NCBI GenBank assembly: GCA_022495995.1
Contig: JAFEMH010004892.1
Coordinates: 1 to 64,000 of the forward strand
DNA length: 64,000 nt
DNA from: Adenophora triphylla var. japonica
Taxonomy: Eukaryota; Streptophyta; Magnoliopsida; Asterales; Campanulaceae
Reading direction: 5' to 3'
Part shown: piece by piece, positions 53,822-63,289 of the stretch
How the letters are laid out: every line of letters starts with the position of its first letter
Position numbering within the stretch: position 1 is the first letter of the stretch
Translations under genes and position numbers: made by a program
The notes under the pieces: generated by a model
Seen by the model: the letters and a program-made list of their open reading frames with translations, nothing else
Told to the model about the DNA's origin: nothing
Databases searched by the model: none

Positions 53822-54689
53822 TTATTTTAGGACTATGAGCTTATCTTCTTCCAGTCTGATGAATTTAACAGCTCTCGTCCTGACATCTTCAAGTCTCTTG
53901 CATGGAGTCATGACCAATTCGTCATAATAAGGTGATCCCTTCTTCAAGCCCAATCTGAATGCCTCGGTGGCTGTGGACATGTTCAAGTTGGGGATAGTCA
54001 CTGCCTCTTTGTTGAACCTGTTCAAATAGTCTTTCAAGCTTTCGTCAGGTTGTTGCACCACCCTGTAGAGGTCACTAGTTAGTTTCTCAAAAGCTCTATT
54101 ACATGAAAATTGATTCACAACATATTGACTAATTGAGAATAAGATGATATAGAGTTTAGAGATAGGCCGGTTAGCCATTTCAAAGCTGGTCCAGACAAGG
54201 TGGAACCAAAGCCCCTACAAAGACAGGCCTCTTTGAAGATTGAAGGAATGCTGATAATGTCCATTAATTCTTGGTATAGCAACACATGCTCTACTGGATC
54301 TGTGCTCCCGTCGTACTTCTTCATGTGGGGCACTGCAAATCTCTTCGGGATCTCCATGTTGGCTATTGCTGGAACAAAGCGAGACTCATTGTAACAAGTT
54401 GGAGAAGCTTGATGAAATGGCAAAGCAACTCCAGGCAAGTTCATAAGCATCTCTTTGATCTGCTGTAACTCTCTAGCAACTTGGCTTTCTGCAAAAGTGT
54501 TAGCATAAAATTGAGAAACAGAGTGATCAAATACATTATAAAAAAAAAACTCCCTGTTTGTCCTGAAGACGAAGTGGCATAAGTATAGCAAGATGTTGGC
54601 ACAGGTTGGCTGAATGGGAAGGTGTGACCACGCTGGGCAACTTGACTAGTTATCACAGTTGTACTATCAGTCTGTACTGCACTCGCCAT
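53822..54689 (-). pseudogene. TR-GAG gag core (Retrotrans_gag domain)
   Basis: Minus-strand frames give MEIPKRFAVPHMKKYDGSTD, PVEHVLLYQELMDIISIP, ALKWLTGLSLNSISSYSQLV (54591-54115), then after a frameshift at ~54120-54130 FEKLTSDLYRVVQQPDESLK, DYLNRFNKEAVTIPNLNMST, AFRLGLKKGSPYYDEL (54178-53822). This is the standard gag core pattern of Tat/Athila-type gypsy elements (GDPVEH ... W ... ISS ... QR.. ESL..Y..RF). No zinc knuckle was found after it. Despite the young LTRs the frame is broken, so packaging must rely on a helper. Confidence 0.85.
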
Positions 54690-54790
54690 GGGGATGTCTC
54701 CAAGATTGCCCCCAGTTTATCTCATATGAGAATAACTCATCCTTGGTTTTCGGAATTGCATCAATTAATTGTTTTGCATCCAGAAGCTTC

Positions 54791-55432
54791 TTATTGTCGA
54801 GGTGTCTTTGCTTTATCTCCATGATTCGATCTTTGTCCCTGGTCGGACTCCTTCCTGCTACGATCTACGGTGCGGTAGGCCTCAACAACCCGGTCTCGAT
54901 CCCGCCGACTTGATCTATCATTGTGGTGTCCGCTTCTTTCCTTTTCTGAATCAACCCTCCCTTCTTTTGAATTTAGATTTCCAATGTGTTTCGCGAACTC
55001 CGCAATGCACCAAATTCGTAGAAGATGCAACAGAGGAGTGGTATCCCTGGGCGGCTTGCAATTCCTCGGTTGAATAATCAATTGGGAGCGACGGTCGCAT
55101 CTTTTCTCTTCTCGCGCATCCTCGTCCTCGTGGAATACCGATGGAACAGCAGTTTTCCTTCCCAAGCCTACAAGACCAAATCCCAATTTCCTAGAGGGAG
55201 CACTGTTACTCTGCCTAGCATCTGCAGTAGAGAGAGATTCCATGCCTGACTCGTCACCACTTCCATTCTGTACAACCCCGTTACCAGCAGAATTTCCATG
55301 CATAAAGTCACCATCAGACATCTGATCAGCAGGGTCTTCTTTTCTTTCAAAAATGGCAACATCAGGCAAGACAGCCCTGCCCCCAGCCGCGGAGGTTACT
55401 GAGGTTACCTGACCGGAAGTTGGATTGACCAT
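54791..55432 (-). CDS. TR-GAG leader ORF, gag N-terminal region
   Basis: 213-residue frame starting 30 bp inside the primer-binding site (MVNPTSGQVTSVTSAAGG). Low-complexity, charged: an acidic stretch (DESGMESLSTADARQ), then SKEGRVDSEKERSGHHNDRS and RRDRDRVVEAYRTVDRSRKE, an Arg/Asp/Glu-rich tail. It may be the amino-terminal part of gag separated from the core by an intron or frameshift between 54790 and 54690. No catalytic motif. Function unknown. Confidence 0.6.
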   Translation of the reverse strand: MVNPTSGQVTSVTSAAGGRAVLPDVAIFERKEDPADQMSDGDFMHGNSAGNGVVQNGSGDESGMESLSTADARQSNSAPSRKLGFGLVGLGRKTAVPSVFHEDEDAREEKRCDRRSQLIIQPRNCKPPRDTTPLLHLLRIWCIAEFAKHIGNLNSKEGRVDSEKERSGHHNDRSSRRDRDRVVEAYRTVDRSRKESDQGQRSNHGDKAKTPRQ

Positions 55433-55465
55433 TTTGATGTTCTAAACAAATCTAAAAAACCAAAG

Positions 55466-55483
55466 TTCCCACAGACGGCGCCA
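55466..55483 (-). promoter_or_regulatory. TR-GAG primer-binding site
   Basis: The minus strand reads TGGCGCCGTCTGTGGGAA three bases from the LTR end. This TGGCGCCGT start is common to many plant gypsy elements and unlike the tRNA-Met site of the copia elements here. Confidence 0.85.
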
Positions 55484-55486
55484 AAT

Positions 55487-56189
55487 TGTTTTGGCCATTT
55501 TTCGACAAGCGATTGTAAATAACCAAATATTTCAAGGAAAGAATTGGGTGCAATGGAATATAGATTTGTGTATGTGATAATCAATGAACGAAGGAATTTT
55601 TACGAGGAAAGCCATTGAACAAATTGTTCGCCGGCATAAAACCTCGGGAGGATTTGGGACCTACCTTGACCAAAGTTTTACTATGATCAGTGAGCTACAA
55701 GCTTGGAAGTATGGAAAGGATTACAAGAGTGATTGTGAGTGAGTGAATACATGTGTTTTTTCCTAATTTCCATACCCCTATTTATAATAAAGGTAAAATA
55801 AAAGGATAATAATCAAAAATCCCTAAAAACTAGGCATAATGGAGTTACTTGAGGAGAAAATTCTGGGCATAACTGCTGATGGTGGAAAAATCATGGTTGA
55901 ATTAGTCTTCTATGAGTGCCCAAGTATCTCCTAGAAAATAGGAACCGTAAAACTGCTCCCATGTTGTTCCAGCTTCAGGATGTTGATGAAGACGTTGAGC
56001 CAAGATGTCGGTCCAAGTTGTGGACCAAGTTGTGGAGGTCAAGTTGTAGAAGTCAAGTTGTAGAGGTCAAGTTGTAGAAGTCAAGTTGTAGAGGTCAAGT
56101 TGTGGAGATCAGGATACTGAGGCGTCTTGACATGTTGACCTGCTTAAGATGCCAACCATATACATATAGTGAAAAATCCGTCCCCAACA
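55487..56189 (-). repeat. TR-GAG 5' LTR (right)
   Basis: Identical in length to the left LTR. Differences seen: AAAGC(T/C)ATTG, GAATT(G/A)GTC, CCCA(A/T)GTTG and TTAAGA(G/T)GCC. TATA-like TTATAAATAG (minus) at ~55789-55798. Confidence 0.93.
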
Positions 56190-56194
56190 GAAGT

Positions 56195-57792
56195 AATTAT
56201 ATATTTTCGAATTAAAAAATGAAATTATCCATGTTTGACCCTAGAAACTCGCTAAAAAACACCCATCATTCCTGAATTTTATATTATTGAACATTTAAAA
56301 ATTAATTATTCTAATTTTGAGACGGAGGGAATATCAAAGAATAAATCTTTCATTAATACTTTGTCCATAGCATTTTTTTTAATACTAATGCTACAACAAC
56401 TACTATATCTCTTTTTTTTCTCTATTTTCTAGCTTAAAATTTTTCTCCCCTTATCTTCAAATAATATTTGAAAAAAAAAAACTTCCAATCTTTTCTTCCT
56501 TTATAATACTATGTGTAGTTTTTTTTTACATGAAAGTAGAAATTTATTTGTTTTTCCAAACAAAGATGGGCACAAATTGAATTATAGACAACAAACTAAA
56601 CAACTTGAATAGCATAAAGTTGAAAACATAAAGTTGATATGCGACAATTGTAGTCTTGTTTGAATTGATGATTATTATTTTTTTTCAATTTTCTTTCGTT
56701 TTGTCTCTTTGACCTATTTTTTGCCCCTCCCTTTCTTACTTTATCATCTAATCAGTACAAAACTAACAATCCAAATAAGGGCATTGATATTAGTGGGTAG
56801 TGCTCGTAAACAATAAAATTAAAAAAAAAAAAAAAGATTGGAAGATAATAGGAGAGTATTTATTTACCTTTATTCATATAAAAATTATAGTTAGTAGAGT
56901 ACAAAAATAAATGAAAATTGAAATATTTTTCAAATAGTTGTTGTAAAATTTAACTTTTATATATTTTACATACAATATATTATTTAATTCACTTTTAGTA
57001 GGTCATTATAAAGAATTATTTTGTAAGACCAAGAAAATTAAAATTCCATTCGCTTCTAGTAGTAAGAATAGGCAAGTAAAATATAATTTCATTTTATAAG
57101 TATGATTAAGAATAAGCATTTGAAAAACCAAGAAGATTAAGAATGAATTGAATTGACTTTTATTAGCATGATTTAAGAATAATTATTTAGAAAGACATAA
57201 GAAAACATACAACAAAAAGCCATAAAATATGTAAACAAATAGTTAGAGGGAATTTGAAGGGCAATTTTGTCAAGACATTTATTTATAAGTTTGAAATGCA
57301 TTAATGAATGTAGTGGATAATCAAATTATGGAGTGGCAATAGTTTTCCCAATTCTTATACCTCAATAGCGCTTAATATTTTGTGAGCGTTTCTCAATTTT
57401 TGCCCCACCCTTTTTAAAAATAAATAAAAAAAAATATTTTTTAAGGAGGATGAAATGATCTCTCTCTGTTTTTTGTCATTTTTTTTATTTATTATTCAGT
57501 ACATAATATAATATAATGACTAATACAACCATACCATTAGGAGTAATTAGTGTGAACTTCACACGTTAAATCTAGGCAATTACAAAATCAAAGCTTTTAA
57601 ATTTATAAACGTAACTCAAATATTTAACTAAGGACTCCATAATAATTTTAGAAGTATGAAGGGACAGAAAACTTGAAAATTAAATTTATATAAACCCCTC
57701 CATAATTATAGTGTATGTTCAATATTTTTTCATTCAATTGGATAGAAAAAAAATCCTCTTAATCTCCGCCTCCTTCCCTATCCCTACCACCG
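56195..57792. other. AT-rich intergenic DNA, no gene seen
   Basis: Long AT-rich stretch without a supported ORF. GAGACGGAGGGAATA at ~56319-56333 looks like one end of a Stowaway-type MITE, but I find no partner. A-runs occur at ~56819-56834. Confidence 0.5.
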
Positions 57793-58484
57793 AAAACCTC
57801 TTCAATCCTTCTCTACAAAACAATTTGCACACATACATCTCTCCCTTTGATGTAGCACGTGGGTCGGTGGGTCAAGTCTCGATGGCAATGAGGAAGATGG
57901 GGAGCGAAGGGTCAGAAATTCAAGCATCGGCAACGTTGGGGCAGCACAGCAGGTGTGCTCGGCCGAGCGTGGCCATACAGAAGCTTCACACCAGCAACCA
58001 GGCACGGGCAAGTAGTGATGGGAGCACGGCCGAGCAAGAAGGCTGGCACGGCCGAGCATGGCCAAGACACGGCCGAGCATGGCCTTACAGAATCTTCACA
58101 CTAGCAACCAGGTTGGCACGGCCGAGCATAGTTAGGGCCACGGACGAGCATGACAGACCCGTGAAGCGCCAGGAAGATTTAGTTGTTTAATTTAATTAGG
58201 ACCCGCCTCGTATTATTATTATCGTTATTTCTTTTCCTTTATTTATTAGATTTTTATTATTTTATTTTTCTTTATTTATTTGGAGTTGCGAGTATAAATA
58301 CTCTTGTAGGATTTTGGAAAACACATCTTGATTATTATTAAGTTTTATTAAGTTTGCTCAACAACTTTCTTTGGGTGAATTCCCTTAAGCTTTTGTTTAC
58401 GTAAATCCTAATTTCCTGGATTGGTTTAGGTCGATAACCTCTTTGGTAGGTTATTGTTTATCTTGATTGGCTTCTGCTACGTCA
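57793..58484 (+). repeat. Chromovirus LTR-like unit, copy 1
   Basis: From AAAACCTCTTCAATCC to CTACGTCA before the primer site. Contains an array of CACGGCCGAGCATGGCC words (57940-58150), TATA box TATAAATA (58293-58300), and a T-rich leader. The exact left end is uncertain; TG-starting candidates include TGTAGCACGTGGG at 57850. Confidence 0.7.
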
Positions 58485-58496
58485 ATTGGTATAAAA

Positions 58497-59477
58497 ATGG
58501 CACGATCCTTGGACGAAAAGTATTTTGCTCTGATGAAAATTCCTAAGGAGCGACAAGTACCTTATGTTGCCTTTAAATTAAGAGATGATGCATCTGCATG
58601 GTGGAAACAAGTGGGTTTACAGTACGTTCGTAGTAATAGGCCTCCAATTAATGATTATCCTAGGATGAAAACAGCTTTGAGGCGGCAGTTTTTACCCATT
58701 AATTACGAACAACAGATTTATCAGTAGTTTTTGGAGTGCAAACCGGGTAGTAGAATGGTGCGTGAATATACAAATGAATTTCATGCATGGTCTGCACGTA
58801 ATGATTTGGGCGAATCAAACGCGCAACTAACAACAAGGTATATCACTGGTCTACGTATTAATATTCGTAATCAAGTAGAATTGACTACCATTCACTTTTT
58901 GGATGAGGCGATTGATTGAGCAAAGACTGTGTAGCGACAAATTTCCTCTTCGTTTAAAACCCAATCGAATTTTCGGTCTTTTGGTGGTTCTTCTTCGGGT
59001 AATAGAAATATGGTTCAGGATAAGGCCCAAACTTCTAAGGTAGCGGCGGAGATTTCGGATGATGTTCCTGCTAACCCGACTCAACCGGCAAAGAAGACTA
59101 CTCCTACTACTATGAATGGGCATCAGAATTCTAATCCTTATGGGAAGAATCATGGCGACAAATGTTTTCATTGTTGTGGTGTGGGCCATTTGTCCAATGT
59201 ATGTCGTACTCGAAGCGGTGTGAACATGGTAGATCGTGATGAGGATGAAGATGAAGCTGATTGTGTTGGTGATGAACAGTGGATTGATCCCAATGATGAT
59301 GACGAGGGTGTTGGAGACCATGGCTCATTGGTGGTGAATAGGCTTATGTTGACTACACCCAAGGAAGATGATGATCCTGAAAGGCATAGTATTTTCCGTA
59401 CTAAAGGACAGATTAAAGGCGTTGGCGTTCACATAATTGTTGATAGTGGGAGCAGCGAAAACTTGGTGGTTCGTAGC
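58497..59477 (+). pseudogene. Chromovirus gag, copy 1, ends in protease
   Basis: ATG at 58497 just after the primer site. Gag core KIPKERQVPYVAFKLRDDAS, AWWKQVGLQ, MKTALRRQFLPINYEQQIYQ, VREYTNEFHAWSARNDLGES; CCHC knuckle CFHCCGVGHLSNVC (~59164); start of protease with IIVDSGSSENLV (~59434). Stops at 58725 (TAG), 58917 (TGA) and 58932 (TAG), all in one frame. The unit ends abruptly at TCGTAG (59477), where a CACTA-type tip begins. Compared with copy 2 it kept the start codon and a canonical knuckle. Confidence 0.85.
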
Positions 59478-59557
59478 CACTACAAGAAAATAGGGCAACT
59501 GAAACGGAATTTTGCAATCGAATTGAAATCAGTTTCAGAACAGGACAACTGAATAGG
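59478..59557 (+). mobile_element. CACTA-type terminal fragment (~80 bp)
   Basis: CACTACAAGAAAATAGGGC at 59478 is the classic plant CACTA tip; ~80 bp follow with CAACTGAAACGG/AATCAGTTTCAG inverted words, then the second LTR-like unit begins. It lies precisely at the break in protease of copy 1. Confidence 0.6.
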
Positions 59558-59559
59558 CT

Positions 59560-60269
59560 AAAACCTCTTTAATCCCTCTCTACAAAACAATTTGCACACA
59601 TACATCTCTCCCTTTGATGTAGCACGTGGGTCGATGGGTCAAGTCTCGACGGCAATGAGGAAGATGGGGAGCAAAGGGTCAGAAATCCAAGCATCAGCAA
59701 CGTTGGGGCAGCACAGCAGATGTGCTCACCCGAGCATTGCCAAGACTTGGCCGAGTGTGGCCATACAGAAGCTTCACACCAGCAACCAGTTTGGCACGGG
59801 CGAGTAGTGATGGGAGCACGGGCGAGTAGTGATGGGAGCACGGCTGAGCATGGCCAAGACACGGCCGAGCATGGCCTTACAGAATCTTCACACCAGCAAC
59901 CAGGTTGGCACGACCGAGCATAGTTAGGGCCACGACCGAGCATGACAGACCCGTGAAGCGCCAGGAAGATTTAGTTGTTTAATTTAATTAGGACTTGTCT
60001 CGTATTATTATTATCGTTATTTCTTTTCCTTTATTTATTAGGTTTTTATTATTTTATTTTCCTTTATTTATTTGGAGTTGCGAGTATAAATACTCTTGTA
60101 GGGTTTTGGAATCTTGATTATTATTAAGTTTTATTAAGTTTGCTAACAACTTTCTTTGGGTGGATTCCCTTAAGCTTTTGTTTACGTAAATCCTAATTTC
60201 CTAGATTGGTTTAGGTCGATAACCTCTTTGGTAGGTTATTGTTTATCTTGATTGGCTTCTACTACGTCA
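59560..60269 (+). repeat. Chromovirus LTR-like unit, copy 2
   Basis: Parallels copy 1 throughout: same GGCCGAGCATGGCC array (59720-59945, one GGGCGAGTAGTGATGGGAGC unit duplicated), TATAAATA at 60085-60092, end CTACGTCA. Primer site from 60272 reads TGGCATCAGA, nearer the tRNA-Met complement than copy 1 (TGGTATAAAA). Confidence 0.72.
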
Positions 60270-60284
60270 ATTGGCATCAGAAAA

Positions 60285-61140
60285 GGCACGATCCTTGGAC
60301 GAAAAGTATTTTGCTCTGATGAAAATTCCTGAGGAGCGACAAGTACCTTATGTTGCCTATAAATAAAGAGATGGTGCATCTGCATGGTGGAAACAAGTGG
60401 GTTTAAAGAACGTTCGTAGTAATAGGCCTCCGATTAATGATTAGCCTAGGATGAAAACAGCTTTGAGGCGGCAATTTTTACCCATTAATTATGAACAACA
60501 GATTTATCAGAAGTTTTTGGAGTGCAAACTGGGTAGTATAACGGTGCGTGAATATACGAATGAATTTCATGCATGGTCTGCACGTAATGATTTGGGCGAA
60601 TCAGACGCGCAACTAACAGCAAGGTATATCACTTGTCTACGTATTGATATTCGTAATCAAGTAGAATTGAATACCATTCACTTTTTGGATGAGGCAATTG
60701 ATCTGGCAAAGACTGTGTAGCGACAAATTTCCTCTTCGTTTAAAACCCAATCGAATTTTTGGTCTTTTGGTGGTTCTTCTTCGGGTAATAGCTAGAAATA
60801 TGGTTCAGGATAAGGCCCAAACTTCTAAGGTAGCGGCGGAGATTTCGGATGATGTTCCTGCTAACCCGACTCAACTGACAAAGAAGACTACTCCTACTAC
60901 TACGAATGGGCGTCAAAATTCTAATCCTTATGTGAAGAATCATGGTGACAAATGTTTTTGTTGTGGTGGCGTGGGCCATTTGTCCAATGTATATCCTACT
61001 CGAAGCGGTGTGAACATGGTAGATCGTGATGAGGAGGAAGATGAAGCTGATTGTGTTGGTGACAAACAGTGGATTGATCCCAATGATGATGACAAGGGTG
61101 TTGGAGACCATGGCTCATTGGTGGTGAAAGGCTTATGTTG
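60285..61140 (+). pseudogene. Chromovirus gag, copy 2
   Basis: The same protein as copy 1, but the ATG has lost its T (AAAAGGCACG versus AAAATGGCACG). There are stops near 60365 and 60443, TAG at 60718 shared with copy 1 (58932), a 4-bp insertion near 60790 and a single-base change near 61130 that together shift frames. The knuckle reads CFCCGGVGHLSNVY, so the last Cys is replaced by Tyr. The shared TAG shows that both units descend from an already defective copy. Confidence 0.83.
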
Positions 61141-61950
61141 ACTACACCCAAGGAAGATGATGATCCTGAAAGGCATATTATTTTACGTACTAAAGGACAG
61201 ATTAAAGGCATTGTCGTTCACATAATTGTTGATAGTGGGAGTAGCAAAAACTTGGTGGCTCGTAGCGTGGTGGACAAATTACAGCTTGATGTGCAAGCTC
61301 ATCCTTCTCCTTACTCGGTTGGGTGGATCAACACAATGGGCACTATTCAGGTAAATGAGAAATGTATTGTCCCTTTTAATATTGGTAACTATAAGGATGA
61401 TATTATGTATCATATGGTAGATATGACTGCATGCAACTTGTTGTTGGGTAGACCTTAGCAATATGATCTTAATGTTGTGCATAAAGGGAGGGATAATGTC
61501 CTTAGTTTTGTGAAAGATGGTACACGTTTTCATTTATGCCCGTTGAAAGATAAAAGTTCGTGTGCTAAGTTGAAGTCCAAGCCTAAGTCTAAACCTATTA
61601 TTTCCTTTTGTACGGCTCGTGAATTTGCTGCCGATGTGGTTCATGCTGATTTTGTCCTAGCTGTGGTGCGAAAAGGGCCTATTGGGACCATTGGTTTGGT
61701 TCTGAAATCTTTGCAGTCCTTGTTGGATGAGTATAGCGATGTTATGCCAGATGAACTTCCTGCAGGACTATCTCATTTGCGCAATATTCAACATAATATT
61801 GATTTTGTTCCTGGTGCGTCTCTTTCTAATCTCCCACACTATCGTATGAGTCTTGCAGAGCATGATATTTTGAGGGGACAGTTTGAGGATTTGTTGAAGC
61901 GGGGGTATATTCAGGAAAGTTGGAGCCCTTGTGCGGTTCCGGCACTTCTT
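61135..61950 (+). pseudogene. Chromovirus aspartic protease and RT N-terminus
   Basis: Protease: GQIKGIVVHIIVDSGSSKNL (D-S-G active site) and MTACNLLLGRP, interrupted by TAG at 61456 where a Trp is expected (GRP-W-QYD). Then a basic linker and the RT entry: LKSLQSLLDEYSDVMPDELP, IDFVPGASLSNLPHYRMS, RGQFEDLLKRGYIQESWSPC. The frame is cut at 61950 by the SINE and resumes at 62131 after one copy of the TSD. Confidence 0.87.
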
Positions 61951-62130
61951 TTTTTTTTTTTTTAAAAGGGGATCAACACATTTCACCGCCCCTCCCTTGA
62001 TGCACTTCACAGAGGCGCCTAGCTATGCTAGGGAGGGCAATGTCATTCCCTCTAACCACTGGTGGGGGAATCGAACCCATGACCTCCAGGTTGGAAGCCA
62101 TGAACTCTAACCATCAGGCTAAGACCCCGC
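61951..62130 (-). mobile_element. tRNA-derived SINE inserted in pol
   Basis: 180 bp, minus orientation, with a T-run at 61951-61963 on the plus strand (poly-A tail). Flanked by identical 20-bp direct repeats (61931-61950 and 62131-62150, GTGCGGTTCC...). The head holds RNA polymerase III promoter boxes: box A TAGCCTGATGGTTAGAG (minus, 62121-62105) and box B GGTTCGATTCC (62077-62067). The body GGGAGGGGCGGTGAAATG precedes the tail. It adds 200 bp and shifts the pol frame. Confidence 0.93.
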
Positions 62131-63278
62131 GTGCGGTTCCGGCACTTCTTGTCCCTAAGAAAGATGGGACTTGGCGAATGTGTATTGATTGTAGGGCTAT
62201 TAATAAAATTAATGTGAAATATAGATTTCCCATTCCCCACCTTGATGATATGTTGGATATGCTTCGTGGTGCGTGCGTGTTTTCTAAAATTGATTTGAGG
62301 AGTGGTTATCATCAAGTTCGTGTTCGTCCTGGTGATGAATGGAAAACAGCTTTCAAGATGAAGGAAGGTTTGTATGAATGGTTGGTGATGCCATTTGGGT
62401 TATCTAATGCTTCTAGTACCTTTATGCGGATAATGAATCAAGTGTTGAAGCCTTTCAAAGGTAAATTTTTTGTTGTGTATTTTGATGACATCCTGATTTT
62501 TAGTAAAATAGAGGAGGAGCATATTGGGAATGTTCAAGCTGTATTGCAGGCTTTGCGAGAGAATGAATTGTACATCAACCTTAAGAAGTGTAGCTTTATG
62601 CTTGACAAGTTATTGTTCTTGGGATTTATTGTTTCTGCAGATGGTATACATGTGGATAACGAGAAGGTTAGAGAAATTTGTGATTGGCCTAGTCCTACTA
62701 CTGTTAGTGAGGTACGTAGTTTTCATGGGCTTTCAACTTTTTATCGTCGTTTTATCAGAAAGTTTAGTACTATTGAGGCACCGATTACTGAATGTTTGAA
62801 GAAAGGGAAGTTTTATTGGGGTGATGAGGCAGTTGCTAGTTTTCCCTTAATAAAGGAAAAGTTGACTAATGCCCCATTGCTAACCTTACCAGATTTTTCC
62901 AAGCCTTTTGAGTTGGAAACAGATGCTTTTGTAATGTGGATAGGAGTTGTTTTGATTCAAGAAAAGAGGTCAGTTGCTTTTATGAGTCAGAAGTTGGAGG
63001 AGGCTTAACACAAGTGGACTACTTATGAACTTAAATTTTTTGCGGTGGTGCAAGCCATCAAATATTGGGAGCAGTATCTTATTCAGAGGGAGTTCATACT
63101 TCATACTGATCATGAGGCCTTAAAATACATGAATGGTAAGAAGTCCCTTAATCGTATGCATGTGCGTTGGGTGGCTTATTTGCAACAGTTTACTTTTGTT
63201 ATTCAACAAAAAAGTGGACAACACAATAAGGTGGCCGATGTGTTGAGTCGAAGAGCTAGTTTATTGGTTACTATGTAG
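62131..63278 (+). pseudogene. Chromovirus reverse transcriptase and RNase H
   Basis: [69 protein letters not shown] (catalytic Asp pair), [37 protein letters not shown], then RNase H start [20 protein letters not shown] (first Asp). A TAA at 63006 (expected Gln) precedes [20 protein letters not shown] and [49 protein letters not shown]. The RT frame 62131-63005 is otherwise open. Confidence 0.9.
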
Positions 63279-63289
63279 AACATTGTTGT

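Larger units (their letters stand above)
51560..56189 (-). mobile_element. Complete gag-only Ty3/gypsy element (TR-GAG type), young insertion
   Basis: Two 703-bp LTRs (51560-52262 and 55487-56189), perfect 5-bp TSD GAAGT (51555-51559 and 56190-56194), primer-binding site beside the right LTR and purine tract beside the left LTR, so it reads on the minus strand. The 3.2-kb interior encodes only gag-like frames and a tandem-repeat array; no protease, RT or integrase. This matches the TR-GAG class of non-autonomous LTR elements. The LTRs differ at only four positions that I can see (~0.6%), so the insertion is recent. The gag domain is of the Tat/Athila style. Confidence 0.92.

Noticed and set aside
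57711..58190. 159-codon frame in the chromovirus leader
   Set aside because: Lies in the LTR-like unit upstream of gag, not conserved in frame in copy 2 (59592-59807), and its content is the CACGGCCGAGC repeat.
62060..62130. tRNA gene suggested by A and B boxes on the minus strand
   Set aside because: No cloverleaf beyond the boxes, a poly-A tail, and 20-bp TSDs: it is a SINE head, not a functional tRNA.
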